From IMG/VR virus record IMGVR_UViG_3300035698_015796, positions 1 to 20,830 of that record: 20,830 bases of DNA, one strand, 5' to 3'. Both the position numbers and the translations under genes were made by a program. Shown one piece after another: positions 7,121 to 15,260 of the stretch; position 1 is the stretch's first letter, and the number at the start of each line of letters is the position of its first letter. The stretch is from a virus. The notes under the pieces are model-generated. The model had not been told where the DNA came from. It worked only from the letters and a program-made list of their open reading frames with translations, and made no database searches.

Positions 7121-7975
7121 TTATCCTTCCAATTTTGATTTAATTCGATCGTAGTAACGATCTGCTCTTTCTTGGCCATCAGAACTTACAAGTTCGTCAT
7201 AGCGTTTCTTTTGGGCTGGTGGCAGATCAACTTTGGTATCGTGTACAGGTGGTGAAACCTGAGGGCTACCAGTGCTTGCACTCTTTTCGAGCGCTCCAGC
7301 CATGCCTGCTATATAACTTTCTTCTTGAATTTTATCGTGGTTCAAGACCACGGCGTAAGCACTTTTCAAAGCAGCGTTCTGTGACATTCCCTTACTACGC
7401 ATTAGCATAGAAGCGTAAGATCCAACAGCAGCTCGTACTGGATTCTGGTTCGTACGGAAGTCTGTCTGTTTATTAATCTCTTCGTGTCTTTCGCCCTCTA
7501 AATCTTTGATCAGCTTAGCTTGCTCAGTTTGCTCGGTCTTCATCCTTTTACGGATCCAATCCGTCTCAGGTGTGCTTTGAGCTGGAGTCTGTGGAGTTGG
7601 AGACGGTGTCGCAGGCGGTGTCTCTGTAGCTTTCTGTAGCTCTTTGGTCTCAGCAGCAGTTAGAGTCCCCTTGGTAGCTTTCGCAACAAGTTCGTCTAGC
7701 CGTTCCTTGAAACCAGGAACAGAGTAAGCCATATCATCCAGGCCATAAGCGGCCGGCATGATCTTCTTCACGTAACTCACTGGGCGCCCCCCTGTGATGT
7801 CGTTCAAGTCAGTCTGCAGCTTCTGGATTTTTCCCGATAGCTGTTTCTTTTCTTGTTCAAAATCTGGGGCAGGCTCTGGTGTTGTCGGAGCCGGTTGATC
7901 GGGAACCTGGGGTTCTGGATCGGGTGTTGTAGTAGCCTCTGTATTAGGCAGTACGGGATTGAGTTCGTCAGTCAT
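7121..7975 (-). CDS. Putative scaffolding protein
   Basis: A 284-aa protein starting at ATG 7975 behind AAGGA. The layout fits phage scaffolds. There is a disordered Pro/Thr/Glu-rich N-terminus (residues ~8-38) and a coiled-coil segment (EQEKKQLSGKIQKLQTDLNDI, ~40-60). A central Pro/Thr linker (TPPATPSPTPQTPAQSTPE) follows, then a charged helix (RKRMKTEQTEQAKLIKDLEGERHEEI). It ends in a basic C-terminal helix (QKKRYDELVSSDGQERADRYYDRIKSKLEG), the usual capsid-binding end. It sits between portal and capsid genes and would direct procapsid assembly and then leave. I see no protease signature in this or any neighbouring gene, so maturation cleavage is not evident. Confidence 0.8.
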   Translation of the reverse strand: MTDELNPVLPNTEATTTPDPEPQVPDQPAPTTPEPAPDFEQEKKQLSGKIQKLQTDLNDITGGRPVSYVKKIMPAAYGLDDMAYSVPGFKERLDELVAKATKGTLTAAETKELQKATETPPATPSPTPQTPAQSTPETDWIRKRMKTEQTEQAKLIKDLEGERHEEINKQTDFRTNQNPVRAAVGSYASMLMRSKGMSQNAALKSAYAVVLNHDKIQEESYIAGMAGALEKSASTGSPQVSPPVHDTKVDLPPAQKKRYDELVSSDGQERADRYYDRIKSKLEG

Positions 7976-8010
7976 GTTCTAGTCCTTTGTTATTAGCCGC
8001 GGGTACACGG

Positions 8011-8056
8011 GTAAATAAACAAAAGAGGAATACTGTTCTGGTGAACAATATCCCTC
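8011..8056 (-). terminator. Rho-independent terminator between the 98-aa gene and scaffold
   Basis: As minus-strand RNA the arms 8043-8056 and 8025-8038 form an uninterrupted 14-bp helix with loop ACCA, followed directly by TTTTGTTTATTT. Two of the pairs are G-U, which would be A-C mismatches on the other strand, so the orientation is clear. It lies about 30 bp after the 98-aa gene stop and would separate promoter 8403-8431 from the capsid cluster, at least partly. Confidence 0.85.
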
Positions 8057-8084
8057 TATGTGTGTAGTAGGAATTATCTATTGA

Positions 8085-8381
8085 TTAAACTTTTTGTTTC
8101 TTTTCTCGAAGCTCTTTATTTCTCGCCTGCATCTTCTGAGTAGCAACAACGGACCCTTTGATGTTCCGTAAGTTTTGCCACATAGCTAAAATGCATGAGA
8201 TTTCATCCACCTTTTGCAATCTAAGTTCAGAGGAAGCCTCACGTAGATTGACCAAGTCGTGCAGATGTTTCTCATTTGCAATATCAGCCAACTTCTCGAA
8301 GATCGGCTGAAACACAGTACCGTCAAAGGTTTCCAGTGTTTTCAGTTCTTTTTCTGTTAGTTCAGATAAAAGATATAGCAT
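8085..8381 (-). CDS. Small helical protein of unknown function between portal and scaffold
   Basis: A 98-aa protein from ATG 8381 (MLYLLSELTEKELKTLETF). In-frame codons further upstream overlap the promoter transcript start and are not credible starts. The SD is weak (GAGAG). The sequence is all-helical: LSELTEKELKTLETFDGTVFQPIFEKLADIANEKHLHDL, then REASSELRLQKVDEISCILAMWQNLRNI, and a basic C-terminus (KMQARNKELREKKQKV). It has its own near-perfect promoter and is followed by a strong terminator, making a monocistronic unit inside the structural cassette. That suggests a need for high or separately timed expression. No family is recognised with confidence. Confidence 0.75.
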   Translation of the reverse strand: MLYLLSELTEKELKTLETFDGTVFQPIFEKLADIANEKHLHDLVNLREASSELRLQKVDEISCILAMWQNLRNIKGSVVATQKMQARNKELREKKQKV

Positions 8382-8402
8382 GTTTTTCTCTCTTTCATTA
8401 CT

Positions 8403-8431
8403 ATTATACCACACATTTGTTAGTTTGTCAA
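8403..8431 (-). promoter_or_regulatory. Near-perfect sigma-70 promoter with extended -10
   Basis: Minus-strand TTGACA (8426-8431), 17-nt spacer, TATAAT (8403-8408), with TGG just before the -10 hexamer. The start point would be about 20 nt upstream of ATG 8381. The spacer AACTAACAAATGTGTGG is nearly the same as in the promoters at 15731 and 16710. Confidence 0.92.
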
Positions 8432-8452
8432 GTCTTTTAATACGATTATCTC

Positions 8453-10762
8453 TTAAAACGTCTGTAATTGTGGTTGTGGAGTTGCTCCGCTATTCACGTC
8501 ACCCATACTGGGACCTTGGGTTCCGCCTAATGGACTACCCGGTTGACTAGCTATACCGCCAGCCATGCCATTTGTTGGTCCGCTCTGCGCTGGACCTTGT
8601 GGACCGGCACCTAGTTGACCAGCTCCTGGTTGCTGTGGAGCAGCGTCTTGGATAGTGGCGGTCATCTTGAAGCCACGTGGTTGGTTATCTACTAGTAAGT
8701 GTTTAGCAAGCAGGATCTGATACGTTTTCAAAATCTGTACCTCATTGAATGGGATCTGCCCTGGAGCTTGTAACATCTGGTTAACAGTCTGCAGTTCTAC
8801 CTGGTGAGCTAATTGGTGAGCAATTGCCTCTCCGGGAATACCCGCAACATATTTACCTTGTTGCATCTCTTGGTTCTGTTCAATCGCTTTCTTGATCACC
8901 GCGTCAAGATTGACACTGTCAGATGTAAGCAATTCTTCTGGCAACGTGTGACTAGTCTGATAGCCACGGAGCAAAACATTAATATCAACCGGCATTTGTG
9001 GTTCTCCTGCAGGCGTCTGGGTCGGGTCTCCGGCCAGTGGGAGGAAGTCTTGGAGCGTCTGTTCCCATTTACGCATCTCGAGGCCCTTAGAGGTCTCTAA
9101 TGCGTCCATTGCAGAAATGTAAATGCTGGGTTTCCCCTCAAATTCAAAGTAGTCCTGTTTCAGTTCCAAGGAGCTGTAGCCCTTAATCTCATTTGATTCT
9201 AGTTCTTCGTCACCATTAATGCTGAACTTCTTATTGTGAACTCTGATCTTACGCATGATCTTCTCGGTTGTGCTACCCTCTTCCACGTCTGTCATACCCC
9301 TAATATCTTCAATTGAATAATCAAGTGAAAGATAATGGTACAACTGACCCCAGCACCCGCCTAAGAATTTCAAGTAGCGTTTTAGAATCCGCTTCATAAT
9401 CTTCTGGGTCGCTTCTTTATTGAGCAATGCGTCAGTAGCCGTTGCATTTGGCTGTGACAATCCTTGTCTACGTGGATCGATACCAGTAGCAATAACTGAA
9501 TCGTCTCTGATCGAAGCTCTCATCCGCTCTGCCTCATGGACAGGTTGTGATCTCTGCATCCAAGAAATGTCGCCTTCATCCATAACTGGCAACATCATCC
9601 CCGGTTCAACCCGATCATACAGATCAACAATATCTCCATAAAGTCTCTGAGAGATCTTCATCGGAGGCCTGACAATCAGCTTGATCTGGTCAAGGTACAT
9701 ATTCCTCAACGTCTCATCTTCAGATTGTAATCCTTCTAGGATGGCTGGGAATGAGATACCGTAAGGGTTATCCAGAAATGGGAAACATGCCTTAACTTCA
9801 AATGGCAACTCTTTATCGGGCGAGTTGTTCGGCCCATCTCTTATAATAATGTCATCAATAATAATGATGTACTCATCAATGTACTTGTTCCAGTAGCGAG
9901 CAACCACGAACTGGTTGGCCTTCAAACCTTTAGGTGGCTGGAAGAAACTCGTGTCCTCACTAGCATCGCCGTGATCCTTTATCTTCTTGAGATTACCTTT
10001 CAAGATAAAAGGGTCATCACTGTTACCGAACTCATTCTCAATTTGGGAACGAGTCATATAGGTTTCCCAACCGCAATCGATTGCCTCGTTATGGGAACCT
10101 TTGAAAACCCTTGCATTGTCATCGATGAAGAACTCTTCTAGACGAACTGGAATCATGGCCAGATCGTTGTACATCAGCTTTTTCTCTTCACGCAAGACTG
10201 GCTTGCGGTGAGTCTTCATCTCTTCTTTTTCATCATCGGTCATCTGATCAGGTTTCTTCTCGTGGACTTTGACAGTCTGCTTTTTGACCAAATAAGTGTT
10301 GTAGAAAACAACAGTTCCCTTACTCACAAAGCGGAAGAACCCATCCTCATAGATGCTGTTGAAATCGTTTCTCCTAGAAACATTCTCAAATACAGCCTCT
10401 GTAATATCAGCTTTAATCTTGTCTTCTGCAACTGCTTCTTCAACAACTGGAAGAACTATCCCATCAGTAAACTCGGAAACGATCGCCTGAATAGCACCCC
10501 AAGTGATAGGACTCTTGAGGTTACTTAACATATCGTCACTATCATCAGCAGCACGCCACATGATAGTTTGCTTCTCGTCCCTTGACCAACGGTCAACCCA
10601 GTCGGAAAGTTCTCCCGAACCTTCTCCCCAGTAGCAACTACTTTGACGTGAGATACGCATATCGTCAATGCGCTCTAGTACTCTCTTGGCTTTGTCGTAC
10701 TGCTTCTTCGTCCCCCATTTGGAACGATTCCGCTCGTACACCGCTTCTCTGTTAACTGGCAT
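8453..10762 (-). CDS. Portal protein
   Basis: A 769-aa protein with ATG 10762 behind AGAGG. Size and order (large terminase, then portal, scaffold and capsid) fit the dodecameric portal at the packaging vertex. Recognisable portal text includes KSPITWGAIQAIVSEFTDGI, LPFEVKACFPFLDNPYGISFPAILEGLQSEDETLRNMYLDQIKL, and PGMMLPVMDEGDISWMQRSQPVHEAERMR. The segment ATGIDPRRQGLSQPNATATDALLNKEATQKIMKRILKRY is the conserved long-helix and tunnel region of large podovirus-like portals. The last ~70 residues are a disordered Gln/Gly/Pro tail (QQPGAGQLGAGPQGPAQ...), which is unusual but known from extended portals. It is probably the longest uninterrupted virion gene here. It overlaps no neighbour; the 66-aa gene ends 17 nt upstream. 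Confidence 0.88.
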   Translation of the reverse strand: MPVNREAVYERNRSKWGTKKQYDKAKRVLERIDDMRISRQSSCYWGEGSGELSDWVDRWSRDEKQTIMWRAADDSDDMLSNLKSPITWGAIQAIVSEFTDGIVLPVVEEAVAEDKIKADITEAVFENVSRRNDFNSIYEDGFFRFVSKGTVVFYNTYLVKKQTVKVHEKKPDQMTDDEKEEMKTHRKPVLREEKKLMYNDLAMIPVRLEEFFIDDNARVFKGSHNEAIDCGWETYMTRSQIENEFGNSDDPFILKGNLKKIKDHGDASEDTSFFQPPKGLKANQFVVARYWNKYIDEYIIIIDDIIIRDGPNNSPDKELPFEVKACFPFLDNPYGISFPAILEGLQSEDETLRNMYLDQIKLIVRPPMKISQRLYGDIVDLYDRVEPGMMLPVMDEGDISWMQRSQPVHEAERMRASIRDDSVIATGIDPRRQGLSQPNATATDALLNKEATQKIMKRILKRYLKFLGGCWGQLYHYLSLDYSIEDIRGMTDVEEGSTTEKIMRKIRVHNKKFSINGDEELESNEIKGYSSLELKQDYFEFEGKPSIYISAMDALETSKGLEMRKWEQTLQDFLPLAGDPTQTPAGEPQMPVDINVLLRGYQTSHTLPEELLTSDSVNLDAVIKKAIEQNQEMQQGKYVAGIPGEAIAHQLAHQVELQTVNQMLQAPGQIPFNEVQILKTYQILLAKHLLVDNQPRGFKMTATIQDAAPQQPGAGQLGAGPQGPAQSGPTNGMAGGIASQPGSPLGGTQGPSMGDVNSGATPQPQLQTF

Positions 10763-10779
10763 ATTGCCTCTTTATTTAA

Positions 10780-10980
10780 TTACGGGCGCACTACGATTGC
10801 GAATTTATCACCGGACTTGGTAACAACCATGTATTTCTTGGTTGTTTCCTCTTCGATGGTAATCTCGTAATTGTGTACCTTAATCACTAGATTGAAATAT
10901 CTCTGATCAGCCAGTACATCTAGCAAGTACTCGCCGTATTCTTTTGGTAAATTCTTAGTCGTCAGAGGTTTTGCCGTCAT
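10780..10980 (-). CDS. Small basic protein of unknown function upstream of portal
   Basis: A 66-aa protein with ATG 10980 behind AGGAG and a 4-nt spacer. Its start lies within the end of the 246-aa zinc-motif gene (26-bp overlap in a different frame), so the two are translationally linked. An N-terminal helical part (NLPKEYGEYLLDVLADQRYF) is followed by four apparent beta strands (FNLVIKVHNYEITIEEETTKKYMVVTKSGDKFAIVVRP). No motif is recognised. A small alpha/beta protein encoded beside the portal might be a packaging accessory, but nothing in the sequence tests that. Confidence 0.7.
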   Translation of the reverse strand: MTAKPLTTKNLPKEYGEYLLDVLADQRYFNLVIKVHNYEITIEEETTKKYMVVTKSGDKFAIVVRP

Positions 10981-11695
10981 CGGACTCCTCTTCGCTAGGA
11001 GCTACAATTGCTCTCACAGCTGCTACTTCCTCTAATTTCTCTTTAAAGTTCTTAGGGTTCTTTGAACAAAACCGCTCATGAGCACCGCGACCACCCTTGG
11101 TAGCGTTGACCTTGCCACAGTAACGACACGTTGTCTCGTCAACAACCTCTTCCCCAGTCCCAGCAGGCTTCTTAGCGTCAACTTCAACTATTCTGTCTTG
11201 GGTACCCTCGAGCCATTTAACGCGAGTTGTAACCTCACCACCCATTGTTCTCAACGGTTCATCGGTTCTGATCAACAGCTGGTTCAACTTGTCTAAAATA
11301 TACTTTCCCTGTTCCCTAGTAACCTCAACCGGAGCACCGCGAAACTTGATATGGATCCCAATCGCTTCTCTCTCTATCATCTGTCTAGCACCCTCTGAGA
11401 TCTGCTCGACACCCTCATTGATAAATGCTTCCTTCTGCTCTTCAGTCCAGAGTTCTTTAGGAATGTCAGCAATCAACGTCATGACATCCTCAACCCGACG
11501 GACTAAAGTTGTCTTTGGCAATTCAACCATCTTCTTTTCTAAAACAGCCTTGGACGTTCCGTTTCTTGGATCAATCTTTGAAACATACTCTTTGATGATC
11601 CGCTTGTGATCTACCCCTAAATCCTCAGCTTCAATAATTAAAGCCTCATGACTCAGACCACGTACCTTTTTCCAAACATTGCTCTTTAGTAGCAT
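10955..11695 (-). CDS. Protein with a C-terminal CxxC...HxxxC zinc-ribbon-like motif
   Basis: A 246-aa protein with ATG 11695 behind GAGAG. The N-terminal ~170 residues are mostly helical and acidic (KAVLEKKMVELPKTTLVRRVEDVMTLIADIP; EEQKEAFINEGVEQISEGARQMIE) with a beta element around IGIHIKFRGAPVEVTREQG. At residues 190-210 there is C190-x2-C193-x12-H206-x3-C210, a compact C2HC zinc knuckle or finger that could bind nucleic acid. The extreme C-terminus is disordered and acidic (SEEESDDGKTSDD). It lies between large terminase and portal, so a DNA-packaging or head-assembly accessory is plausible but unproven. The product is not a recognisable family to me. Confidence 0.75.
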   Translation of the reverse strand: MLLKSNVWKKVRGLSHEALIIEAEDLGVDHKRIIKEYVSKIDPRNGTSKAVLEKKMVELPKTTLVRRVEDVMTLIADIPKELWTEEQKEAFINEGVEQISEGARQMIEREAIGIHIKFRGAPVEVTREQGKYILDKLNQLLIRTDEPLRTMGGEVTTRVKWLEGTQDRIVEVDAKKPAGTGEEVVDETTCRYCGKVNATKGGRGAHERFCSKNPKNFKEKLEEVAAVRAIVAPSEEESDDGKTSDD

Positions 11696-11707
11696 TCTCT
11701 CTCCCTG

Positions 11708-11836
11708 TTAGGTTATTGATAAACTTCGGCTCCGCTTAGCTGGTTCCCGTTTGATGGGTTTCCTCTCCATCAAAACTCTGATCTTCCTCAATTCCTTGAG
11801 GATATCAGTTAACACAATTAGAACAGCTCTAAACAT
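11708..11836 (-). CDS. 42-aa basic small protein downstream of large terminase
   Basis: ATG 11836 behind AAGGAG with a 5-nt spacer opens a 42-codon frame ending in TAA at 11708-11710. The product starts MFRAVLIVLTDILKELRKIR and continues with a very basic tail (RKPIKREPAKRSRS). The N-terminal ~15 residues are hydrophobic and the rest cationic, so it could sit at a membrane or bind nucleic acid; neither is shown. The strong SD, the tight fit between neighbours (stop 13 nt before the next ATG, SD embedded in the palindrome at 11844) and the absence of any other feature in this 160-bp gap support a real gene. Confidence 0.6.
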   Translation of the reverse strand: MFRAVLIVLTDILKELRKIRVLMERKPIKREPAKRSRSLSIT

Positions 11837-11843
11837 TTCTACT

Positions 11844-11855
11844 CCTTATATAAGG
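11844..11855 (-). repeat. 12-bp palindrome overlapping an SD sequence (copy 2)
   Basis: CCTTATATAAGG, directly after the terminase stop codon and running into the AAGGAG of the 42-aa gene. It is identical to 3785-3796 in sequence and placement. As RNA the palindrome could pair intermolecularly or mask the SD; as DNA it could be a protein site. Confidence 0.75.
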
Positions 11856-14372
11856 TTAATAGCCTGTATATGAATTGCGGACTCTAGGTTTCTTCCTAAC
11901 GATTTGCACACCACCTTGAACATCGGGTTCTGAGATAGCAAAAAATTCTAAACTTGTACGGAAATGGGAATTGTGTAAAACTACTCCCTCTGCAACAAAG
12001 TTATGGTTTTCTGGTACCTCAATGTCGTACACATCATGCAACCCAGGCACTTCTCTGATACCTGTTACTTTGTGATTATATCTATTTATATCATTAAGGG
12101 TTGTCTTTCTCCCAGCCCGTAGCGCTTTCTGATATTCAATATTAAATGCGGAAGTTCTTTCTCTTGCACACTTATCGGAACAAGTTCTGCTCCTTTTGTA
12201 TCCTTGATACTCTTTCCCACACCAAGTACATTGTTTCTTGTACGCGTTCTTATTAAAATCAGCCACATATTTTCTAGCCCTATCAGCTTGCCTCTTGCAC
12301 TCAGCAGAACAATAAATCCTTCGATAGTCCATTAATGTTTCTTTCCCACAGATTGGGCACTTCTTAAAAACCGATTTCTTGCTAATGGTTTCCTGTCTCT
12401 TCTTCTGTGAATCTCTAGTCAAACCTCTCCAACTAGTGGTTTCCCTACAATGGTCGGCGATAGAAAGCTCCTCTAAATTATCCAGTCGATTGTCAGACTT
12501 AATTCCGTTCTTGTGATGGATATGGAAACCCTCTCTCAAAACCCCTTTCAATCTAGAAAACACATAACGGTGCTCAGTAGCAATACTTCCATCATTTAAA
12601 TGAACACGATTGTGTTTGCCTTGGTTCAACGTCTCATAAAATGGCATAAGACTATCAAACTTAACTAAATCCTGTGCCTCTTTGTATTCCCCATCTCTTA
12701 ACATGAAACGGTGATCTGGAGTGCATCTTATAGATTCACCATTATCCAAAACTACCTCTATTAGTTTACGATTTACCCCCGACTTCCAACATTTGCCAGC
12801 CTTACTCGGAACTAGTCTCTGTTCGTCAAAGGAATAACTCCAAACGTAAAAATCTTTTCCAACCAAATCAGAAATTTTATGCCATCCGTTTAATGTTCTT
12901 ACTTTAGTATCCGCGTGCAGACAACTGCTATCATGCACTGGTAACCTAGCCTCTGTCGTTGCCTGTGATGTCTCTGACCTCTCCGGGTAACGAGCGTTGT
13001 ACATGCAGTCAATTAAGTACTGACACTTGGTCTCATTCACATGTAAACGTCTCATCAATAACTTAGCCCTATCCCTACGCTCAGACCAAGTACTCTTCGT
13101 ATCAAAATTGAGGATGATCCCAACTTCATTTAGCTGTTGCTCAACCGTTGTCTCTGCAGCTTGATGCAACTGTCTGGCGGAAACGTCTCCGTAATGGACA
13201 GCTCCTTTCCATTCTCGGTGCTCTTGGATCTTTAACAAATCAGCAGCGGTGTAAAAGTAATCCTTGCTACTTAAAACTAGACCAGTAACAAGCGGTGCAA
13301 AGAAGTCAGCCATCTTCCCGCTATTGGAATAGCTATCAATTATATAAACCATGTCGTTACGGAAATCCTTCTGCCACCAAATCAAAGCCGTGTCATCGTT
13401 CCGGCCAAAGTCCCAGCTTACATATAATGGTATCTTTGGGTTGTACTCGAAACTGCCAAATTCAACATTGCCCCATTCTGGGTAAACCGCACCAGTAACA
13501 GACGTCTGATAACTAATGTCGATCTCACGCGCGATCTCATCGTCGGTCATCCGCGTCTTCTGCAGAGCGTACCACTCGTCATCCTTTAACGGGTGCTGTC
13601 TCCAGTGCATCGTCAGAACATCAATCTTCCCTTCCTTGCGTAGCCGGCTGGAAAAGTGCATCATCCCGTGCTTAGACGGTGTTGTCGTTACGAGTCGGCA
13701 TGGTGAGCTTTGGGAACAAGCTTGCCACGCCTGACGAGCGAACTGCCAGCTTCCGAACTCGTCTATATAAACAGCCGAATAACGTCCTTGTCTACCGAAG
13801 TCAGCGTTAGCTGATTCCCCTTTAATAAACGATCCGTTGTTCGGGTTGTTGATACCTAAGAAATTTCTGTGTACTTTTGGCTCATACTTGCCCAAGAAAA
13901 ACCTGGGCTGATGCCGCAAAATATAATCAATCCTCAACATTAACGGGTCTAAATCCTCACCCGTTCTGCTACCGTCAACCAAGCTCTCCTTACGAGATCC
14001 GATTAAAGCAGCAAAGTTCTTTTCAAATAACCAGCGCCAAGTCAACCAGTGCAAAGCCAACCAAGTGGCTCCCATGTCCCGGCTCTTCTCTATAAATAGA
14101 TCCTTCTGAATCGTGTAGTGCTCATCAAACTTCTTGATCCCCTTCTCCTGAAACTCGTATAGCAAAAACGGAATCTCCTTCTGCCCAGTTGGTAGCCGTG
14201 GGTCAAACGTGTAGCCAAAATTGTTACACCAAAAGGCGAAGTCCCTACGGCAACGCTCATATAAAGCAGAGACAAACGTCTTGCTCTTATGCTTGCCGGA
14301 CTCCAGCTTCTCCAATAACTCTTTCCTAACAGCGAAGTTCTTCCGCTGGTGAGGTGTTACTTGATATTGCAT
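11856..14372 (-). CDS. terL: Large terminase subunit (ATPase and nuclease) containing an intein
   Basis: An 838-aa precursor; 520 aa after predicted splicing, a normal TerL length. ATPase domain: Walker A variant EKSRDMGATW (~95-104), Walker B VYIDE (~201-205), coupling motif TTTPSKHG (~229-236). Nuclease domain: VSWDFGRNDD (Asp321) and VYIIDSY (Asp346). The third motif region, VHDSS|SHFRTSLEFFA, is where the intein (484-801) interrupts it. It cuts concatemers and drives DNA into the procapsid through the portal. The usual 'DA' after SHxx in motif III is replaced by TS, so the third metal ligand may be Asp481 instead. ATG 14372 follows an AGGG that overlaps the TAG of the upstream gene. Splicing is needed to rebuild the nuclease site. 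Confidence 0.92.
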   Translation of the reverse strand: MQYQVTPHQRKNFAVRKELLEKLESGKHKSKTFVSALYERCRRDFAFWCNNFGYTFDPRLPTGQKEIPFLLYEFQEKGIKKFDEHYTIQKDLFIEKSRDMGATWLALHWLTWRWLFEKNFAALIGSRKESLVDGSRTGEDLDPLMLRIDYILRHQPRFFLGKYEPKVHRNFLGINNPNNGSFIKGESANADFGRQGRYSAVYIDEFGSWQFARQAWQACSQSSPCRLVTTTPSKHGMMHFSSRLRKEGKIDVLTMHWRQHPLKDDEWYALQKTRMTDDEIAREIDISYQTSVTGAVYPEWGNVEFGSFEYNPKIPLYVSWDFGRNDDTALIWWQKDFRNDMVYIIDSYSNSGKMADFFAPLVTGLVLSSKDYFYTAADLLKIQEHREWKGAVHYGDVSARQLHQAAETTVEQQLNEVGIILNFDTKSTWSERRDRAKLLMRRLHVNETKCQYLIDCMYNARYPERSETSQATTEARLPVHDSSCLHADTKVRTLNGWHKISDLVGKDFYVWSYSFDEQRLVPSKAGKCWKSGVNRKLIEVVLDNGESIRCTPDHRFMLRDGEYKEAQDLVKFDSLMPFYETLNQGKHNRVHLNDGSIATEHRYVFSRLKGVLREGFHIHHKNGIKSDNRLDNLEELSIADHCRETTSWRGLTRDSQKKRQETISKKSVFKKCPICGKETLMDYRRIYCSAECKRQADRARKYVADFNKNAYKKQCTWCGKEYQGYKRSRTCSDKCARERTSAFNIEYQKALRAGRKTTLNDINRYNHKVTGIREVPGLHDVYDIEVPENHNFVAEGVVLHNSHFRTSLEFFAISEPDVQGGVQIVRKKPRVRNSYTGY
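11970..12923 (-). mobile_element. Intein with HNH homing endonuclease inside TerL
   Basis: Residues 484-801 of the TerL precursor, 318 aa. The N-terminal block A is C484-LHADTKVRTLNG. Block B is GESIRCTPDHRF with the TxxH motif (Thr551, His554). The C-terminal blocks are VYDIEVPENHNFVAEG and VVLH800-N801, followed by Ser802 as the +1 nucleophile, so all splicing residues are present. The insert carries an HNH-type nuclease (HIHHKNGIKSDNRLDNLEEL...H, ~617-641). It then has two Cys4 modules of identical spacing, C-x2-C-x12-C-x3-C, at 672-692 and 715-735. These are probable zinc fingers for target recognition. It interrupts the nuclease motif III region of TerL. It should be an active self-splicing, mobile intein unless a defect is hidden. 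Confidence 0.92.
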
Positions 14373-14378
14373 ATATCC

Positions 14379-15260
14379 CTATTGACTATCGCGGGATTTT
14401 TTGATAAGATTAAGTTCCTTGAAAGCTTCTTTAGGTGTGATCTCTCTAGCCATCGGGAGACATTTCAACCCTAACTGCTTATCAAGATCATCTAGTCTGG
14501 AACTCTCAAGAGATCCGTCTACCATCATAAGCTCTTTACCATCTTTGCCGGTTAACTCGATCGCCTTAACGTCTTTCAAACTGGTTTTATTCTTCGCTAC
14601 AAATATTGACATGATCGCTTGGAACCTCTTGTTCAGTCCACCATCTATCAACATCTCTTCGTAGATGTCCTGCACTGCATCAAACGCTACAACTAGTTCC
14701 CTGTAATCCTCCTCTTCATCCCGTAACTCTAGCTCATCACCTAATTCGTACTGGATTCGTCCCTTTTTAACCCATTCCAACATTAGCTTGGGATTGACAT
14801 GGATCACGTTCCGGCAAAACTTATGCCAATAAGGGAGCGTCTTCAACTCCTTGGTACCATCAGCTAGCTTCTTTTCAATCTCCTGTGCCCATTCAATCAT
14901 CTGCCCAGGCATAGTTTTAAAAAATTTGCCATCTTGCAAAATAAACGGCATATCAAACCGTTTCAAAACAGAATCAACAGTACTCGGTGACATGGAATAG
15001 CTAGAAGCTATATCATGTTTATTGACACCATTTTCCCAATCAGTCAGAATCTGAGCTTCAATTACCCTAGTTAAAACTGAACGTGTTCGTACAGCTACGC
15101 CAGCTGTGGCTAGAATCTTTCTAATTGTCCTGCCAGAGACACCGTAAGCTTTCTCTATCGCCTTCTGCGACATACCTTCCTCATAGAGACGGACAACCAT
15201 CTCCCTGAACTTGGTGTCGTATTTACGGCGACCGTCTACTTTTAACTTGGCTTCAGTCAC
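14379..15260 (-). CDS. Two-HTH DNA-binding protein, probable small terminase subunit
   Basis: A 293-aa protein starting at GTG 15260, 6 nt behind AGGTT, and overlapping the stop of the 49-aa gene by 8 nt. It has two helix-turn-helix units: YDTKFREMVVRLYEEGMSQKAIEKAYGVSGRTIRKIL (~14-51, transposase/Hin-like) and ILTDWENGVNKHDIASSYSMSPSTVDSVLKRF (~71-102). A helical middle follows (KTLPYWHKFCRNVIHVNPKLMLEWV; DEEEDYRELVVAFDAVQDIYEEML). Its place directly before TerL (6-nt gap after TAG) is that of small terminase, which recognises the packaging site. The doubled HTH is compatible with that but also with a regulator. No integrase catalytic residues are seen. Confidence 0.75.
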   Translation of the reverse strand: MTEAKLKVDGRRKYDTKFREMVVRLYEEGMSQKAIEKAYGVSGRTIRKILATAGVAVRTRSVLTRVIEAQILTDWENGVNKHDIASSYSMSPSTVDSVLKRFDMPFILQDGKFFKTMPGQMIEWAQEIEKKLADGTKELKTLPYWHKFCRNVIHVNPKLMLEWVKKGRIQYELGDELELRDEEEDYRELVVAFDAVQDIYEEMLIDGGLNKRFQAIMSIFVAKNKTSLKDVKAIELTGKDGKELMMVDGSLESSRLDDLDKQLGLKCLPMAREITPKEAFKELNLIKKSRDSQ

